From Sinorhizobium sp. 8-89 (lineage in GTDB: Bacteria > Pseudomonadota > Alphaproteobacteria > Rhizobiales > Rhizobiaceae): DNA of 50,675 nucleotides. Below are positions 26,434 through 35,319 of this stretch, in pieces. The DNA is taken from assembly GCF_030124325.1 (NCBI RefSeq), contig NZ_JASKLR010000026.1, positions 21,730-72,404 of the forward strand. Reading direction: 5' to 3'. The notes beneath the pieces were generated by a model. That model was not told the DNA's origin. It saw nothing but the letters and a program-made list of their open reading frames with translations, and did not search any database. Numbering within the stretch: position 1 is the first letter of the stretch; each line of letters opens with the position of its first letter. A program made the position numbers and the translations under genes.

Positions 26434-27245
26434 GATGTCGCTTCCCTGGTTGCGTTTAGTCGGTAGGCGGGATGCCAGGCGAGCGCGCGGGCCTCGATCA
26501 GCCGAGTAATGGTGTCGGCAAGCTTGCCGAGCAGCGCGTAGACAATGACGCCGAGCACGACGACGTCGGTCTGCAGAAACTCCCGCGCGTTCATGGTCAT
26601 GTAGCCAATACCCGACGTCGACGAGATCGTCTCGGCGACGATGAGTGTCAACCACATGATGCCGAGCGAAAATCGCAGACCGATCAGTATCGATGGCAAA
26701 GCGCCGGGAAGGATAACCCGCCAGAACAGAGCCAGGCGGCCGAGCCCATAGACACGCGCCATCTCGATCAAGCGGACGTCGATCGTGCGAATTCCATGAA
26801 AGGTGTTCAGGTAAAGGGGAAAGGCGGTTCCGATTGCCACGAGAAAGATCTTCGCCTCCTCGCCTATTCCGAACCACAGGATGACGAGCGGAATGATGGC
26901 GAGATGCGGTACATTGCGGAGCATCTGCATCGAGGAGTCGAACACGACCTCGATGAGGCGCGAAATTCCGGCAAAGATCCCAAGGACGAAGCCGATCCCG
27001 CCACCGATTGCGAGGCCTTTCAACGCCCGCTCTGTCGAGATCGCGGCATTTGTCGGGAGCGTGCCGTTGCGCACGCTTTCCGCAAAGGCGGCAGCGACAG
27101 CGCTCGGTGCCGGCAGGAGACGGGTCGACAGGACGCCACTGCGCGAGGCGATCTCCCATACGACCAGAAGACCGAGCGGCAGCGCCCAGGAAGCGATGAA
27201 CGTGAGTGCTGTCGCGCTTCGGGTTTGAGCTGGACGAATTGCCAT
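26430..27245 (-). CDS. ssuC: ABC importer permease, sulfonate/taurine type (SsuC-like)
   Basis: A membrane permease of about six helices (271 residues from the ATG at 27245). The cytoplasmic loop LIEMARVYGLGRLALFWRVI followed by LPGALPSILIGLR is the EAA-type coupling motif of this class. A GTG at 27287, overlapping the ssuA stop, would add 14 residues; neither start has an ideal ribosome binding site. It lies between the binding protein and ATPase genes. Confidence 0.92.
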   Translation of the reverse strand: MAIRPAQTRSATALTFIASWALPLGLLVVWEIASRSGVLSTRLLPAPSAVAAAFAESVRNGTLPTNAAISTERALKGLAIGGGIGFVLGIFAGISRLIEVVFDSSMQMLRNVPHLAIIPLVILWFGIGEEAKIFLVAIGTAFPLYLNTFHGIRTIDVRLIEMARVYGLGRLALFWRVILPGALPSILIGLRFSLGIMWLTLIVAETISSTSGIGYMTMNAREFLQTDVVVLGVIVYALLGKLADTITRLIEARALAWHPAYRLNATREATS

Positions 27246-27283
27246 CAGGACGTCTTTCTTCCTAGCTGTTTCGCTGCCGACGG

Positions 27284-28225
27284 TCACTTCTCCACCGCGT
27301 CGGCGATCTTGATTGCCGTCGGAATGAGACCGAGCTCATGAAACACGTCGGCGATCTTCTGTTGTGCGGCGACCACCTCCGGCGTGATCGGCTTCACTCC
27401 ATACTGGCGCCGCTCGACGGCCACTTCGAGCACGTCTTTGGGAAGGCCGAGTGCTGGAGAAAACTGCTCGGCAACGTCGCTGCGATTGGCATTAATCCAA
27501 GTGTCGACCTCGCCGAGCGACGCGACGATAGTCTCAACCACTTGGGGGTGCGTATCGATGAAGTTGCGGGAGGCGAGATAGAACTCGTGGTTGTCCACCA
27601 CGCCGGTACCATTCGCGAGCTGCCTTGCGCCTGTAGCGGCCTCCGCGGCAGCGAGGAAAGGTTCCCAGATTACCCAAGCGTCAACCGCCCCCTTTTCAAA
27701 GGCGGCACGCGCGTCCGCCGGCGGCAGGAACGAAACGTCAATGTCGGAATAGGAAAGCCCCGCCTTCTCGAGTGCCTTGACCAGGAGATAGTGGACGTTC
27801 GAGCCTTTGTTCAGCGCGACCTTCTTGCCCTTGAGATCGGCAACTCCCTTGAGCGGGCTGTCCTTCGGGACGATGATCGCCTCCGCTTCCGGGGCCGCCG
27901 GCTCATAGCCGACATAGACGAGCGGAGCTCCGGCCGCTTGCGCAAAGATGGGAGGCGCCTCACCCGTAGTACCGAAATCGACGGACCCGACGTTGAGGGC
28001 CTCTAGGAGTTGCGGCCCAGCCGGAAATTCCGTCCACTCGACCGTATAGCCCTGCGGCTTCAGCCTTTCCTCGAGCAGGCCCTTTGCCTTTAGCAGAATG
28101 AGGGTGCCGTACTTCTGGAACCCGATCCTGACGATCTTGTCCTCGGCCTTAGCAACTGTGGCGAGGCTGAGAGCGATGCTCCCGGCGAGAGCAATCTTAG
28201 CAAGGTACCGTATAGCTGCGTTCAT
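27284..28225 (-). CDS. ssuA: Periplasmic sulfonate-type substrate-binding protein (SsuA-like)
   Basis: The 313-residue precursor has a signal peptide ending near LSLATVAKA. The mature part starts VRIGFQKYGTLILLKAKGLLEERL, typical of aliphatic-sulfonate binding proteins, and continues with LLEALNVGSVDFGTTGEAPP. The start at 28225 has GGGAGA upstream; the longer frame to 28300 lacks support. It is first in the ssuA-ssuC-ssuB-hydrolase operon and is divergent from the Rrf2 regulator. The exact sulfur substrate cannot be told from sequence. Confidence 0.93.
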   Translation of the reverse strand: MNAAIRYLAKIALAGSIALSLATVAKAEDKIVRIGFQKYGTLILLKAKGLLEERLKPQGYTVEWTEFPAGPQLLEALNVGSVDFGTTGEAPPIFAQAAGAPLVYVGYEPAAPEAEAIIVPKDSPLKGVADLKGKKVALNKGSNVHYLLVKALEKAGLSYSDIDVSFLPPADARAAFEKGAVDAWVIWEPFLAAAEAATGARQLANGTGVVDNHEFYLASRNFIDTHPQVVETIVASLGEVDTWINANRSDVAEQFSPALGLPKDVLEVAVERRQYGVKPITPEVVAAQQKIADVFHELGLIPTAIKIADAVEK

Positions 28226-28610
28226 CGAATAGTCTCCCAGGCAGTACTTCCTAACCGGGGCAAGGCTGCCATCTGCGCCCCACGCGTGCGGAAGCTGCAA
28301 TGGAGATTGCCGATGTGGAACCCTAACGGCTCGAAGACATCTGTCTCAAATAATAATCTACCAATATTATCTAGATAATAGACAATATTTTTCGGCAAGG
28401 GGTGAAAAATGCCTGCTGTCGATTTTCAGACCTCGCGCCACATCAACCTCGGTGGGTAGGAGATTTCTCGGAATTAGGGCATAATTCCACGCGAAATTCA
28501 CTTGCACATTAAATCGCCAAAACCTATTTACTTAGTCAGAAATAGTAGGTTTTCGCCTCCCGCACGTTGCCGCTCGGCACGTGCAACATCGACACCATCC
28601 GAGTTCCAGA
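28226..28610. promoter_or_regulatory. Divergent promoter region between ssuA and the Rrf2 regulator
   Basis: This AT-rich region holds a perfect 14-bp palindrome ATTATCTAGATAAT at 28366-28379 and an imperfect inverted repeat at 28521-28551 (AACCTATTT paired with AAATAGTAGGTT). The element CTACCAATATT precedes and overlaps the palindrome at 28358. The second repeat lies 60-90 bases before the Rrf2 start and could be its own operator. Binding by the neighbouring Rrf2 protein is an inference. Confidence 0.55.
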
Positions 28611-29072
28611 ATGCTTACGAAAAAGGGCAAGTACGGATTGAAGGCGCTGGTTGATCTGGCACGCCTCGATCCCGGCGAAACGGCGTTCGTGACGGAGATC
28701 GCCAAGCGCAACAACCTGCCGAAGAAGTTCCTTGACACAATTCTGCTCGAGCTTCGCAATGTGGGAATCCTGCGATCGAAAAAGGGCCCAAACGGCGGTT
28801 ACGCTCTCTCGAGGCCAGCCTCGGAGATCATGATCGGCCAGGTAATCCGCGCACTCGACGGACCACTCGCCCCCATCCGCTGCGCGAGCCGGACCGCTTT
28901 CGAGGCCTGTGACGATTGCAACGATCCGGTCGGCTGTCAGGTGCGATTGTCGATGACGGAGGTTCGCGACGCGATCGCGACCATCCTCGACAACATGACG
29001 CTTGCTCAGTTCGTCGCCAAAGATGGTGCGGATGCCGATAGCTATACCGAAACGCTCATCGCCGGCGAGTGA
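28611..29072 (+). CDS. Rrf2-family transcriptional regulator
   Basis: A 153-residue winged-helix regulator. The start MLTKKGKYGLKALVDLAR and the helix-turn-helix region VTEIAKRNNLPKKFLDTILLEL are characteristic. Cys91, Cys100, Cys103 and Cys109 are in the region where IscR and its relatives bind an Fe-S cluster, so it may sense Fe-S, sulfur or redox state. A GTG at 28581 would add 10 residues. It is the only regulator gene in the sulfur island and is divergent from ssuA, so it probably controls that operon and perhaps others. Confidence 0.9.
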   Translation: MLTKKGKYGLKALVDLARLDPGETAFVTEIAKRNNLPKKFLDTILLELRNVGILRSKKGPNGGYALSRPASEIMIGQVIRALDGPLAPIRCASRTAFEACDDCNDPVGCQVRLSMTEVRDAIATILDNMTLAQFVAKDGADADSYTETLIAGE

Positions 29073-29105
29073 AGCGGTCTTGCCTGCGGCAACAGCAGCG
29101 CCACG

Positions 29106-30095
29106 CTAATCCGTCAAAAGTGTCCGTCCGAGTTGGGCGAGCAGGCGGTCGCTGTCGCGCGCGCGATGGCAGTCAGGTAGAGCAGCGAATTCAAGTGCAG
29201 AAGCGCTGCGGCATACATGGAACACGCCAGCCGGGGAGGGATTGACCTGCGCCAGATCAAGCGCGGTCGCTGCCCGATCTATCAGCGCTGCCAGTATTTC
29301 GATATCCACCTGGAGCTTTCCGATCCGCTCGTCCCATGGGCGGTCGCCGGAACGGACGCCGCCCCGCCAAAGCGCCAGATCTGCACCGAGGCGCTGGCGT
29401 TTCTCGCCCAGGATTGTCGAAGCATGCAGGATCGTCCCCAGTGACTGCGAAAGCGGCAGCGCATCTTCGTGCAAAGCAAGCACCGCGTCCGCGGGCACAT
29501 GGGCCTCGTCGAGTCGGTAGCGCGCCGGCTGGCTCCCGGCGACGAGTTCGGTGCGCGTGCTGCCCCGTTGAACCAGGAGCAGGCTGAGCAACTTGGCCTC
29601 GCTACTGGCGAGCACTGCAAACCAGTCCGGAACGCCAAGACTGGCCACCTCGAGCGCGCCGCTTAGTCTGAACCCTATGCCATCGGTGAAATAGCGCTGG
29701 CTCGCCGTATGCTCTCCAATGCCTCCACACGACAGCCTTTCACCCGATTCCACGTGCAGATAAATGCTGCGTCGTTGTTCTTCGCTGCCGGAGTTGCGAA
29801 CCAGTTCAAGCGCGCGAAAATGCTGGACCAGAGCGCGTGCGGCAGCCGGCTGCACTTGCGCAATCTGCGATACCACTTGTGCTATCAAGCCGTTCGATAC
29901 GTCCGCGCCATCAAAGTCGCTCGGAATGGATATGGCAAGCAGGCCTGAACTCACCAGCGACTCGACCAGGAGGGCTGCGGGAGCATCAGTACCGAGCGCG
30001 ATGACCTCGCCGGCCGCGGTAAGCACCTCTTCGTCGGAGGCGATGCGAAGCGGCGCCGGTCGCGGGCGCTCATGCAGATGTGTAATGGATCCCAT
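29106..30095 (-). CDS. Acyl-CoA dehydrogenase-like protein (SfnB/DszC-type), divergent
   Basis: A 329-residue protein with the fold of the acyl-CoA dehydrogenase family, visible in LVSSGLLAISIPSDFDGADV and IAQVVSQIAQVQPAAARALVQ. It is shorter and more divergent than the two relatives at 34047 and 35320 (~420 residues). The flavin-binding FxxTE-like region and the C-terminal helices are weakly conserved. Related proteins use reduced flavin to oxidise sulfur compounds. The start at 30095 is chosen for MGSITHLHERP with GGAGG upstream. It is convergent with Rrf2 and may have drifted from its original role. Confidence 0.7.
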   Translation of the reverse strand: MGSITHLHERPRPAPLRIASDEEVLTAAGEVIALGTDAPAALLVESLVSSGLLAISIPSDFDGADVSNGLIAQVVSQIAQVQPAAARALVQHFRALELVRNSGSEEQRRSIYLHVESGERLSCGGIGEHTASQRYFTDGIGFRLSGALEVASLGVPDWFAVLASSEAKLLSLLLVQRGSTRTELVAGSQPARYRLDEAHVPADAVLALHEDALPLSQSLGTILHASTILGEKRQRLGADLALWRGGVRSGDRPWDERIGKLQVDIEILAALIDRAATALDLAQVNPSPAGVFHVCRSASALEFAALPDCHRARDSDRLLAQLGRTLLTD

Positions 30096-30543
30096 CTCAG
30101 ATGCATCCTCCCTGATGATAGCCAGCCGGACAGGCGGTTTTCGCATTGTCAGGCGCTGCCGAGGGCTTGGACCCGATCGGCTCCAGCCCAAGACACGAGC
30201 GCGGAAAACCGCTCCACACTCTTCCTCTCCCGCTTAGAGAACGGGAAAGAGACCCCAGAACAGCGCCTGTTCGTGTTCTCGCTCCTCTTCGGATCGGACG
30301 CCTGGGACGGTTTCGTTGTTATCCTGCTTTTTCGCAGCCGCGCTCGCGGAGCGGATGTCGCACGCCTCGGCTCGCCTGCGCCAAGGGGCGAGAAGATCGA
30401 AGGAAAAGTTCACCATACCGAGCGGCATTTGACCATTCCTCTCGCTTGAACCGTTTTGAGGCGGCGCACACTTTCGCCGCGTTCTGGTTATTCGTCAATA
30501 ATTCGATATAAACTGTGCGGTATGTGCGACGTCTGGTAGACGG
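30096..30543. other. Intergenic stretch without a gene
   Basis: Nothing coding is supported. It separates the dehydrogenase-like gene from the flavin reductase, both on the minus strand, and should contain the promoter of the former. No palindrome or terminator stood out. Confidence 0.5.
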
Positions 30544-31092
30544 CTAGCCACCGAGCGCGAGGTATCGGCCATCGCGGTAAACCAGCGAGCCGCCATTGCC
30601 AATCCGAATACCAACGACGCGGCCAAGCACGATCGCATGGCTGTGGCGTTCGATCGCCTCCTCGACTTCGCAGTCTATTGCCGCCGCCGCATCCTCGAGG
30701 ACCGGCGCGCCGCTCACGAGGCGCGTCCATGCGCCGCCGCGGTAGCGGTCCACCCCTTTCAGTCCGCCGCGGCCGGCAAACTGGTTGGCAAGTGCTTCGT
30801 GCGACGAGCCGACGACGTTGACGCAGAAGTGGCCGAAACGCTCAACGACGGGCCAGGTCGATGATGATCGATTGAGGGAAACGAGCATGCGCGGCGGTTC
30901 GACGGATAGGGCCGTCGCCGAGGTGACCGTGGCTCCGGTGCGTATTTCGCCCTCCCCCGCTGTTATGATGCTGACGCCGCCACCCAAAGCGCGCAGCGCC
31001 GCCTTCAAACCGTCAGCATCGACGGGACGGTTTGCTGAATGGCTGGTTATTCTTTCGACATCAAATGTCCGCACGGACGATTGAACCGACAT
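30544..31092 (-). CDS. NAD(P)H:flavin oxidoreductase of the two-component monooxygenase type
   Basis: The 182-residue protein is a flavin reductase-like FMN-binding protein. Family signs are LGGGVSIITAGEG, TATALSVEPPRMLVSLNRSSS, FCVNVVGSSHEALANQFAG and the final GGSLVYRDGRYLALG. It supplies reduced FMN to a partner monooxygenase. The SsuD-like gene lies 84 bases upstream on the same strand and is the most likely partner. GAGGGAG precedes the start. It is of the DIM6/NTAB type and not of the classical SsuE type. Confidence 0.92.
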   Translation of the reverse strand: MSVQSSVRTFDVERITSHSANRPVDADGLKAALRALGGGVSIITAGEGEIRTGATVTSATALSVEPPRMLVSLNRSSSTWPVVERFGHFCVNVVGSSHEALANQFAGRGGLKGVDRYRGGAWTRLVSGAPVLEDAAAAIDCEVEEAIERHSHAIVLGRVVGIRIGNGGSLVYRDGRYLALGG

Positions 31093-31176
31093 CTATCACT
31101 CCCTCTGTTCAGGAATTCCACCTTCGCCAGATCAGCAGCCCGCGCGCGGGCCATTCGCTAGTTGCCCAAGCGAAAG

Positions 31177-32346
31177 TCAGGAGCCTGCCACGACCCGCAG
31201 ATTGCCGCCGTGTCCGCCGCCGCCAAAAACCTGCCGCTCACCGAAGGACGAGCGGATCTGGTTGCGCGGGCCACCGAGGCCTATTTCCGGGAACAGCAGT
31301 TCGGACACGCGATAGGCTTCCTCAAGATGGGGATAGCCGGAGGCGATGACCGTATCGATGCCGAGGGCCTGGTATTCCTTCAGGCGCGCTGCGACCGTCT
31401 TCGGCGAGCCTACGAGCGCGGTCCCCGCGCCCGAGCGGACGAGTCCGATGCCGGCCCAAAGATTGGGCGAAACCTCGAGCTTGTCGCGGCGGCCCCCGTG
31501 AAGCGCCAGCATGCGCGCCTGCCCGACGGAATCGGAATTTTTCGCAAATCCTTCCTGCGCGGCAGCGATCGTCTTGTCGGAGAGCTTGGAAATCAGTCGG
31601 TCGGCGGCGGCCCAGGCTTCGTCGTCGGTTTCGCGCACGATGAAGTGCAGGCGGATGCCGAAGGTCACTTCACGCCCTTTGGCGGCAGCAACCTTGCGCA
31701 CTTTGGCGACCTTTTCGCCGACCTGGTCCGGCGTCTCGCCCCACGTGAGATATTTGTCGACGAGACCGGCGGAAAACTCGATGGCTGCATCGGACGATCC
31801 ACCGAAATAGAGCGGCGGGCGCGGTTCCTGTACCGGCGGGAAACCGAGCTGTGCATCGTGAGCCTTTATGTACTTGCCATCCAGCTTGGCCTTGCCGGTC
31901 TCGAGGAGCCGATTGAAGACCTGGAAGAACTCGTCCGCATGCTCGTACCGCTCGTCATGTGCAAGAAAGACCCCGTCGCCGGCGAGCTCCTGGGCGCTTC
32001 CACCCGCGACGATATTGAGGAGCAGACGGCCATGCGAGACGCGGTCGAGCGTCGAGGCGAGGCGAGCATAGTAGGCAGGCGAGGCGATTCCGGGGCGAAT
32101 AGCAACGAGGAATTTAAGCTTTTCCGTGAAGGCCGCCAGGTTGGCCGCAAGAATGAAGGATTCCTCACAGGCTATTCCGGTCGGGATGAGCACGCCGGAA
32201 TAGCCCAGCCGGTCGACAGCCGACGCGATCTCGCGGAAATAGCCGGGATCGGAGGGCCGGCTCAGATCATCGGATCCGAGATAGGCGCCGTCGCCCGAGG
32301 AGGGAATGAACCAAAGGAAATCAAGCGGTTTGTCAGTCTTGGTCAT
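31177..32346 (-). CDS. ssuD: FMNH2-dependent alkanesulfonate monooxygenase (SsuD-like)
   Basis: SsuD cleaves alkanesulfonates to aldehyde and sulfite with reduced FMN and oxygen. The 389-residue protein has the luciferase-like layout: [16 protein letters not shown] at the start, [41 protein letters not shown], then [17 protein letters not shown]. The C-terminal active-site loop region [20 protein letters not shown] is present. It heads a two-gene unit with the flavin reductase. Confidence 0.94.
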   Translation of the reverse strand: MTKTDKPLDFLWFIPSSGDGAYLGSDDLSRPSDPGYFREIASAVDRLGYSGVLIPTGIACEESFILAANLAAFTEKLKFLVAIRPGIASPAYYARLASTLDRVSHGRLLLNIVAGGSAQELAGDGVFLAHDERYEHADEFFQVFNRLLETGKAKLDGKYIKAHDAQLGFPPVQEPRPPLYFGGSSDAAIEFSAGLVDKYLTWGETPDQVGEKVAKVRKVAAAKGREVTFGIRLHFIVRETDDEAWAAADRLISKLSDKTIAAAQEGFAKNSDSVGQARMLALHGGRRDKLEVSPNLWAGIGLVRSGAGTALVGSPKTVAARLKEYQALGIDTVIASGYPHLEEAYRVSELLFPEIGLGGPRNQIRSSFGERQVFGGGGHGGNLRVVAGS

Positions 32347-32460
32347 TTTCTATCCTTTCAGCCGCAAAGCGCCAGCGCGCGCCTGCGAGTTATCGTGACC
32401 CGCCTCAATCTTTCACCGAACCGCAGCGCATCACCGATCATGTGGTGATAATATGATAAT

Positions 32461-32471
32461 CTATAGTTTTA
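32461..32471 (+). promoter_or_regulatory. Candidate shared regulatory element upstream of ssuD
   Basis: In the AT-rich 202-base gap between ssuD and the FAD oxidoreductase, CTATAGTTTTA is followed by CTAAG. It resembles the CTACYA-type elements in front of the other sulfur operons, but it is the weakest match of the set. Confidence 0.3.
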
Positions 32472-32548
32472 CTAAGCAATATTTTTTCAAAGAGAAGACC
32501 TTCCCGGAGATTATCCGTCACACTCGGATCAGTACGCGAATGCCTGTG

Positions 32549-33991
32549 CTATCCCCTCGCCGCCCAACCGCCCTGGCCGGTTTGGCTGGCCGGCGCATCG
32601 ACCGCCAAGAGCGCTTCCACTTCACGGGCAACGAAAACCGCATGCTCGGTCACCTGCGGGAGCCCCATCAGTTCGCCAAAGGTGCCGCGTGCGAGCGGCC
32701 CCGCTATGAGCAAGCTTGGGTCGGCAAGGCCATTGGCGCCGATGGCGCGCGCCTGGAGATCGCAAGCAATGCCGAGCCCGGTTTCGCATGGTGTTAGTGC
32801 GCCGGCCTCTTCCAACGCTGCAAGGAAGGGCTGGGATCGGAGAATGCCTCCGTGAGCGGGACCGGTGGTGACGAGGATGGCGTCTGCCGCAATCCGGCGC
32901 CGTGCGCCCGGCCCCCTCTCCTTCAAGTCGACCACGATCTCCTGCCTTTCAATCGCCGCAGATACGATGGAGGCAGCTAGAATGTTCAGCCTGCCGCTTT
33001 CCACCGCGCGATCGATCACCGTTTCGACCTGTGGCGCTATACGGAAGCGGTGGACGTCCCAATAGGGCCGCCCAAGTCGGGCGATGCGCCGGCGCTCAAC
33101 GACGGGTAGGGCCTGCCAGATCTGCTGGCCTTGCGCCCGCAGGGCATCGAGGACGGGATGCCAGTCGAGCCCCTGTTGCCGGGCCGCGTGAAGCGCCTGG
33201 CGGATGCGACGAAGAAGTTCGGAGGCGTGGGTGATCGGTTCGGAGACAAAGTCGCCATAAGGATCCTGCGCGAGGGCGGGATGGCCTCGGGACCGCAGGC
33301 CCCGACGCGAGATGGAAATGATCGCGCCATGATGGCCCCGGTGCTCGAGCGCGGCGACGACATCGGCTGACGTCAGACCGTTGCCGATTATGAGGACCCG
33401 ATCCGCTGGCGCAATGACCTCGAACGCTCCGGCCTTCGTCGGATCGGCCACCAGCTTCGGATGTGACAGCACGGGCAGCAGGGCTTTCGGCAAAGCGGGC
33501 GGCGGATGACTGACCGCGATCACCACGATGTCGGCCACCAGTTCCTCACCGTTGCTGGTGGAGATCGTCCACTGGCCCGTCGAGCGTCTGATGCCGAGCA
33601 CCTGGGCGCGTCGGTGCTCGATCGCCCCGCTCGAGAGATAAGGCGCAAGCTCGCTCGCCACATAATCACCGAACACGGATCGGCGCGGATAGGCGACGCC
33701 GTCCGCGGTGATGGCATCCGGGTCGCCGGCGAGCGCATTTGCCCGTTCCAGATAGGCGACGAAACTCTCCGGCTCGTCCGGATAGAGGCTCATTCTGCCG
33801 GCGGGTACATTGATCCGATTCGTCAGTTCAGCCGTGTCGTAAGCGAGGCCGGCACCGAGCCTGGGGCGCGGTTCAAACACGACCACGCGGGCCTCTGGCC
33901 GCTCGCTGCGTGCCAGATGCAGTGCGACGGCGGCACCGCTGAAGCCGCCTCCGACGATGGCCAGGACTGGCAAAGGCTCGAATTTCCGCAT
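32549..33991 (-). CDS. FAD/NAD(P)-binding oxidoreductase
   Basis: A 480-residue flavoprotein with an N-terminal FAD site, LAIVGGGFSGAAVALHLA (10-27), followed by VFEPRPRLGAGLAYD. A second dinucleotide motif appears in VLIIGNGLTSADVVAALE. It belongs to the FAD-NAD(P)-binding group related to hydroxylases and lysine/ornithine N-monooxygenases. It is downstream of two acyl-CoA-dehydrogenase-like genes and a flavin monooxygenase on the same strand and may supply reducing power or oxidise an intermediate. A truncated paralogue lies at 40844-42017. Confidence 0.85.
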   Translation of the reverse strand: MRKFEPLPVLAIVGGGFSGAAVALHLARSERPEARVVVFEPRPRLGAGLAYDTAELTNRINVPAGRMSLYPDEPESFVAYLERANALAGDPDAITADGVAYPRRSVFGDYVASELAPYLSSGAIEHRRAQVLGIRRSTGQWTISTSNGEELVADIVVIAVSHPPPALPKALLPVLSHPKLVADPTKAGAFEVIAPADRVLIIGNGLTSADVVAALEHRGHHGAIISISRRGLRSRGHPALAQDPYGDFVSEPITHASELLRRIRQALHAARQQGLDWHPVLDALRAQGQQIWQALPVVERRRIARLGRPYWDVHRFRIAPQVETVIDRAVESGRLNILAASIVSAAIERQEIVVDLKERGPGARRRIAADAILVTTGPAHGGILRSQPFLAALEEAGALTPCETGLGIACDLQARAIGANGLADPSLLIAGPLARGTFGELMGLPQVTEHAVFVAREVEALLAVDAPASQTGQGGWAARG

Positions 33992-34046
33992 GTAGGCCCC
34001 CCCCAGTTCCCGCGCCCGGGGCGCGGTCGAAAAGACACCTCAAATG

Positions 34047-35309
34047 TCAAATGGCGCCGTGCCGCGGCGGCAACAGCCCGTTCAGGTAATAGTTGCCGAT
34101 ATGATGATACTTCCACCGCACCGGATCGTGCAGCGAATGGGTGCGGGCATTGCGCCAGAAGCGGTCAAGGCCGTAGCTCTCGAGGGTCGAGCGCGTTCCG
34201 CCGAGTTCGATCAGCTTCGTCGACGCAAGCTGGGCGACTTCCGTCCCGAGCGCCTTGACCTCCGCGACGGCGATCGATGCGGCCGCAACCGTGCCTTCCG
34301 TTGGATTTTCCCTCGTGACGTCGAGTAGCCGGCCAGCGCGGGAAAGCAGCGCGTCAGCCGCATGCACACGGATCGAGACGTCTCCAACCGCATGGATCGT
34401 GTGCGGGTCCTCGTATCCGTGCTCGATCGAGAGCTCGAAGAACGGCCGGGCATGCGCCCGCACATAGGAGATCGTTTCCGCAAGAGCGCCGCGGGCGATC
34501 CCGACCTGCACTGCCGAATGAATGATCTGTGCGAAGGGTCCCATCGGCGTCGACCGCTCGAAAACCCCATCGTGATCGACGATCTGGAAGGGCGTGATCT
34601 CGACGTCATCGAAGGTGACTGTGCCGCTTCCCGTCGACCGTTGGCCGAACGAACTCCAGTCGTCGACGAGATCAAGGCCTGGGGTTGCCCGATCGATGAA
34701 GACGAGATGCACCCGGCCGGCCTCGTCCTTCGCCACGGCGACGACGATGTGGGCAAAAAGCGAACCGGTCGAGTAGAATTTCTGCCCGTCGAGCAGCAGC
34801 TTTCCGTCTTGCTGGCGAAAACGTGTCTTGAAATCGACTGGCGTCTTCGTGCCGATCTCGGTGAATGCGTTGCCGAGGCGGTCTCCGTCGAGAATGCGCG
34901 CAAAGAAATGCGCCTTCTGCGCTTCGCCGCCGGCGAGTCCTAGTGCCTCCACCATGTAGTAGTGGTTCTGCGGAATCTGTCCGATGCTCGAATCGGCGGC
35001 GGAAATGATCGCCGTGACCTCGGCGAGCGTGACGGCGGAAGCGCCGGCGCCCCCATAGGCCTTCGGCACGGTGATCGCCCAAAGACCCGATTGCGAGAAG
35101 CGCTCGATCTCGGCGATCGGCAGGCGCCGCTCCCGGTCGCGCTCGGCGGCGCCGATCGCAAACTCGCGCGCGAGCTCGCGTGCGACGGCGATCGCCTCGC
35201 CGTCGTCCTTGATGCGGTGCGCCTTCACCCGACGCGGCGGGATATGGGGCGCGGGGCGGCCGGCGACGAGTGCCGCCTCCCGGTGCAGTCTGCGGTCGTT
35301 GTGGCTCAT
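34047..35309 (-). CDS. SfnB/DszC-family flavin-dependent monooxygenase (acyl-CoA dehydrogenase fold)
   Basis: The 420-residue protein has the acyl-CoA dehydrogenase fold used by DszC and SfnB to oxidise organosulfur compounds with reduced flavin. Recognisable parts are LWAITVPKAYGGAGASAV, IGQIPQNHYYMVEAL, LGNAFTEIGTKTPV and the flavin region KLLLDGQKFYSTGSLFAH. The C-terminus TLESYGLDRFWRNARTHS is typical. Similar along its whole length to the next gene upstream, so the pair is a tandem duplication. It starts 10 bases after that gene with GAGGGGGA as ribosome binding site. Confidence 0.9.
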   Translation of the reverse strand: MSHNDRRLHREAALVAGRPAPHIPPRRVKAHRIKDDGEAIAVARELAREFAIGAAERDRERRLPIAEIERFSQSGLWAITVPKAYGGAGASAVTLAEVTAIISAADSSIGQIPQNHYYMVEALGLAGGEAQKAHFFARILDGDRLGNAFTEIGTKTPVDFKTRFRQQDGKLLLDGQKFYSTGSLFAHIVVAVAKDEAGRVHLVFIDRATPGLDLVDDWSSFGQRSTGSGTVTFDDVEITPFQIVDHDGVFERSTPMGPFAQIIHSAVQVGIARGALAETISYVRAHARPFFELSIEHGYEDPHTIHAVGDVSIRVHAADALLSRAGRLLDVTRENPTEGTVAAASIAVAEVKALGTEVAQLASTKLIELGGTRSTLESYGLDRFWRNARTHSLHDPVRWKYHHIGNYYLNGLLPPRHGAI

Positions 35310-35319
35310 CGCTTCCCCC

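Noticed and set aside
26472..27341. Plus-strand 289-residue frame opposite ssuC
   Set aside because: It is hydrophilic antisense of a membrane permease gene and has no motif.
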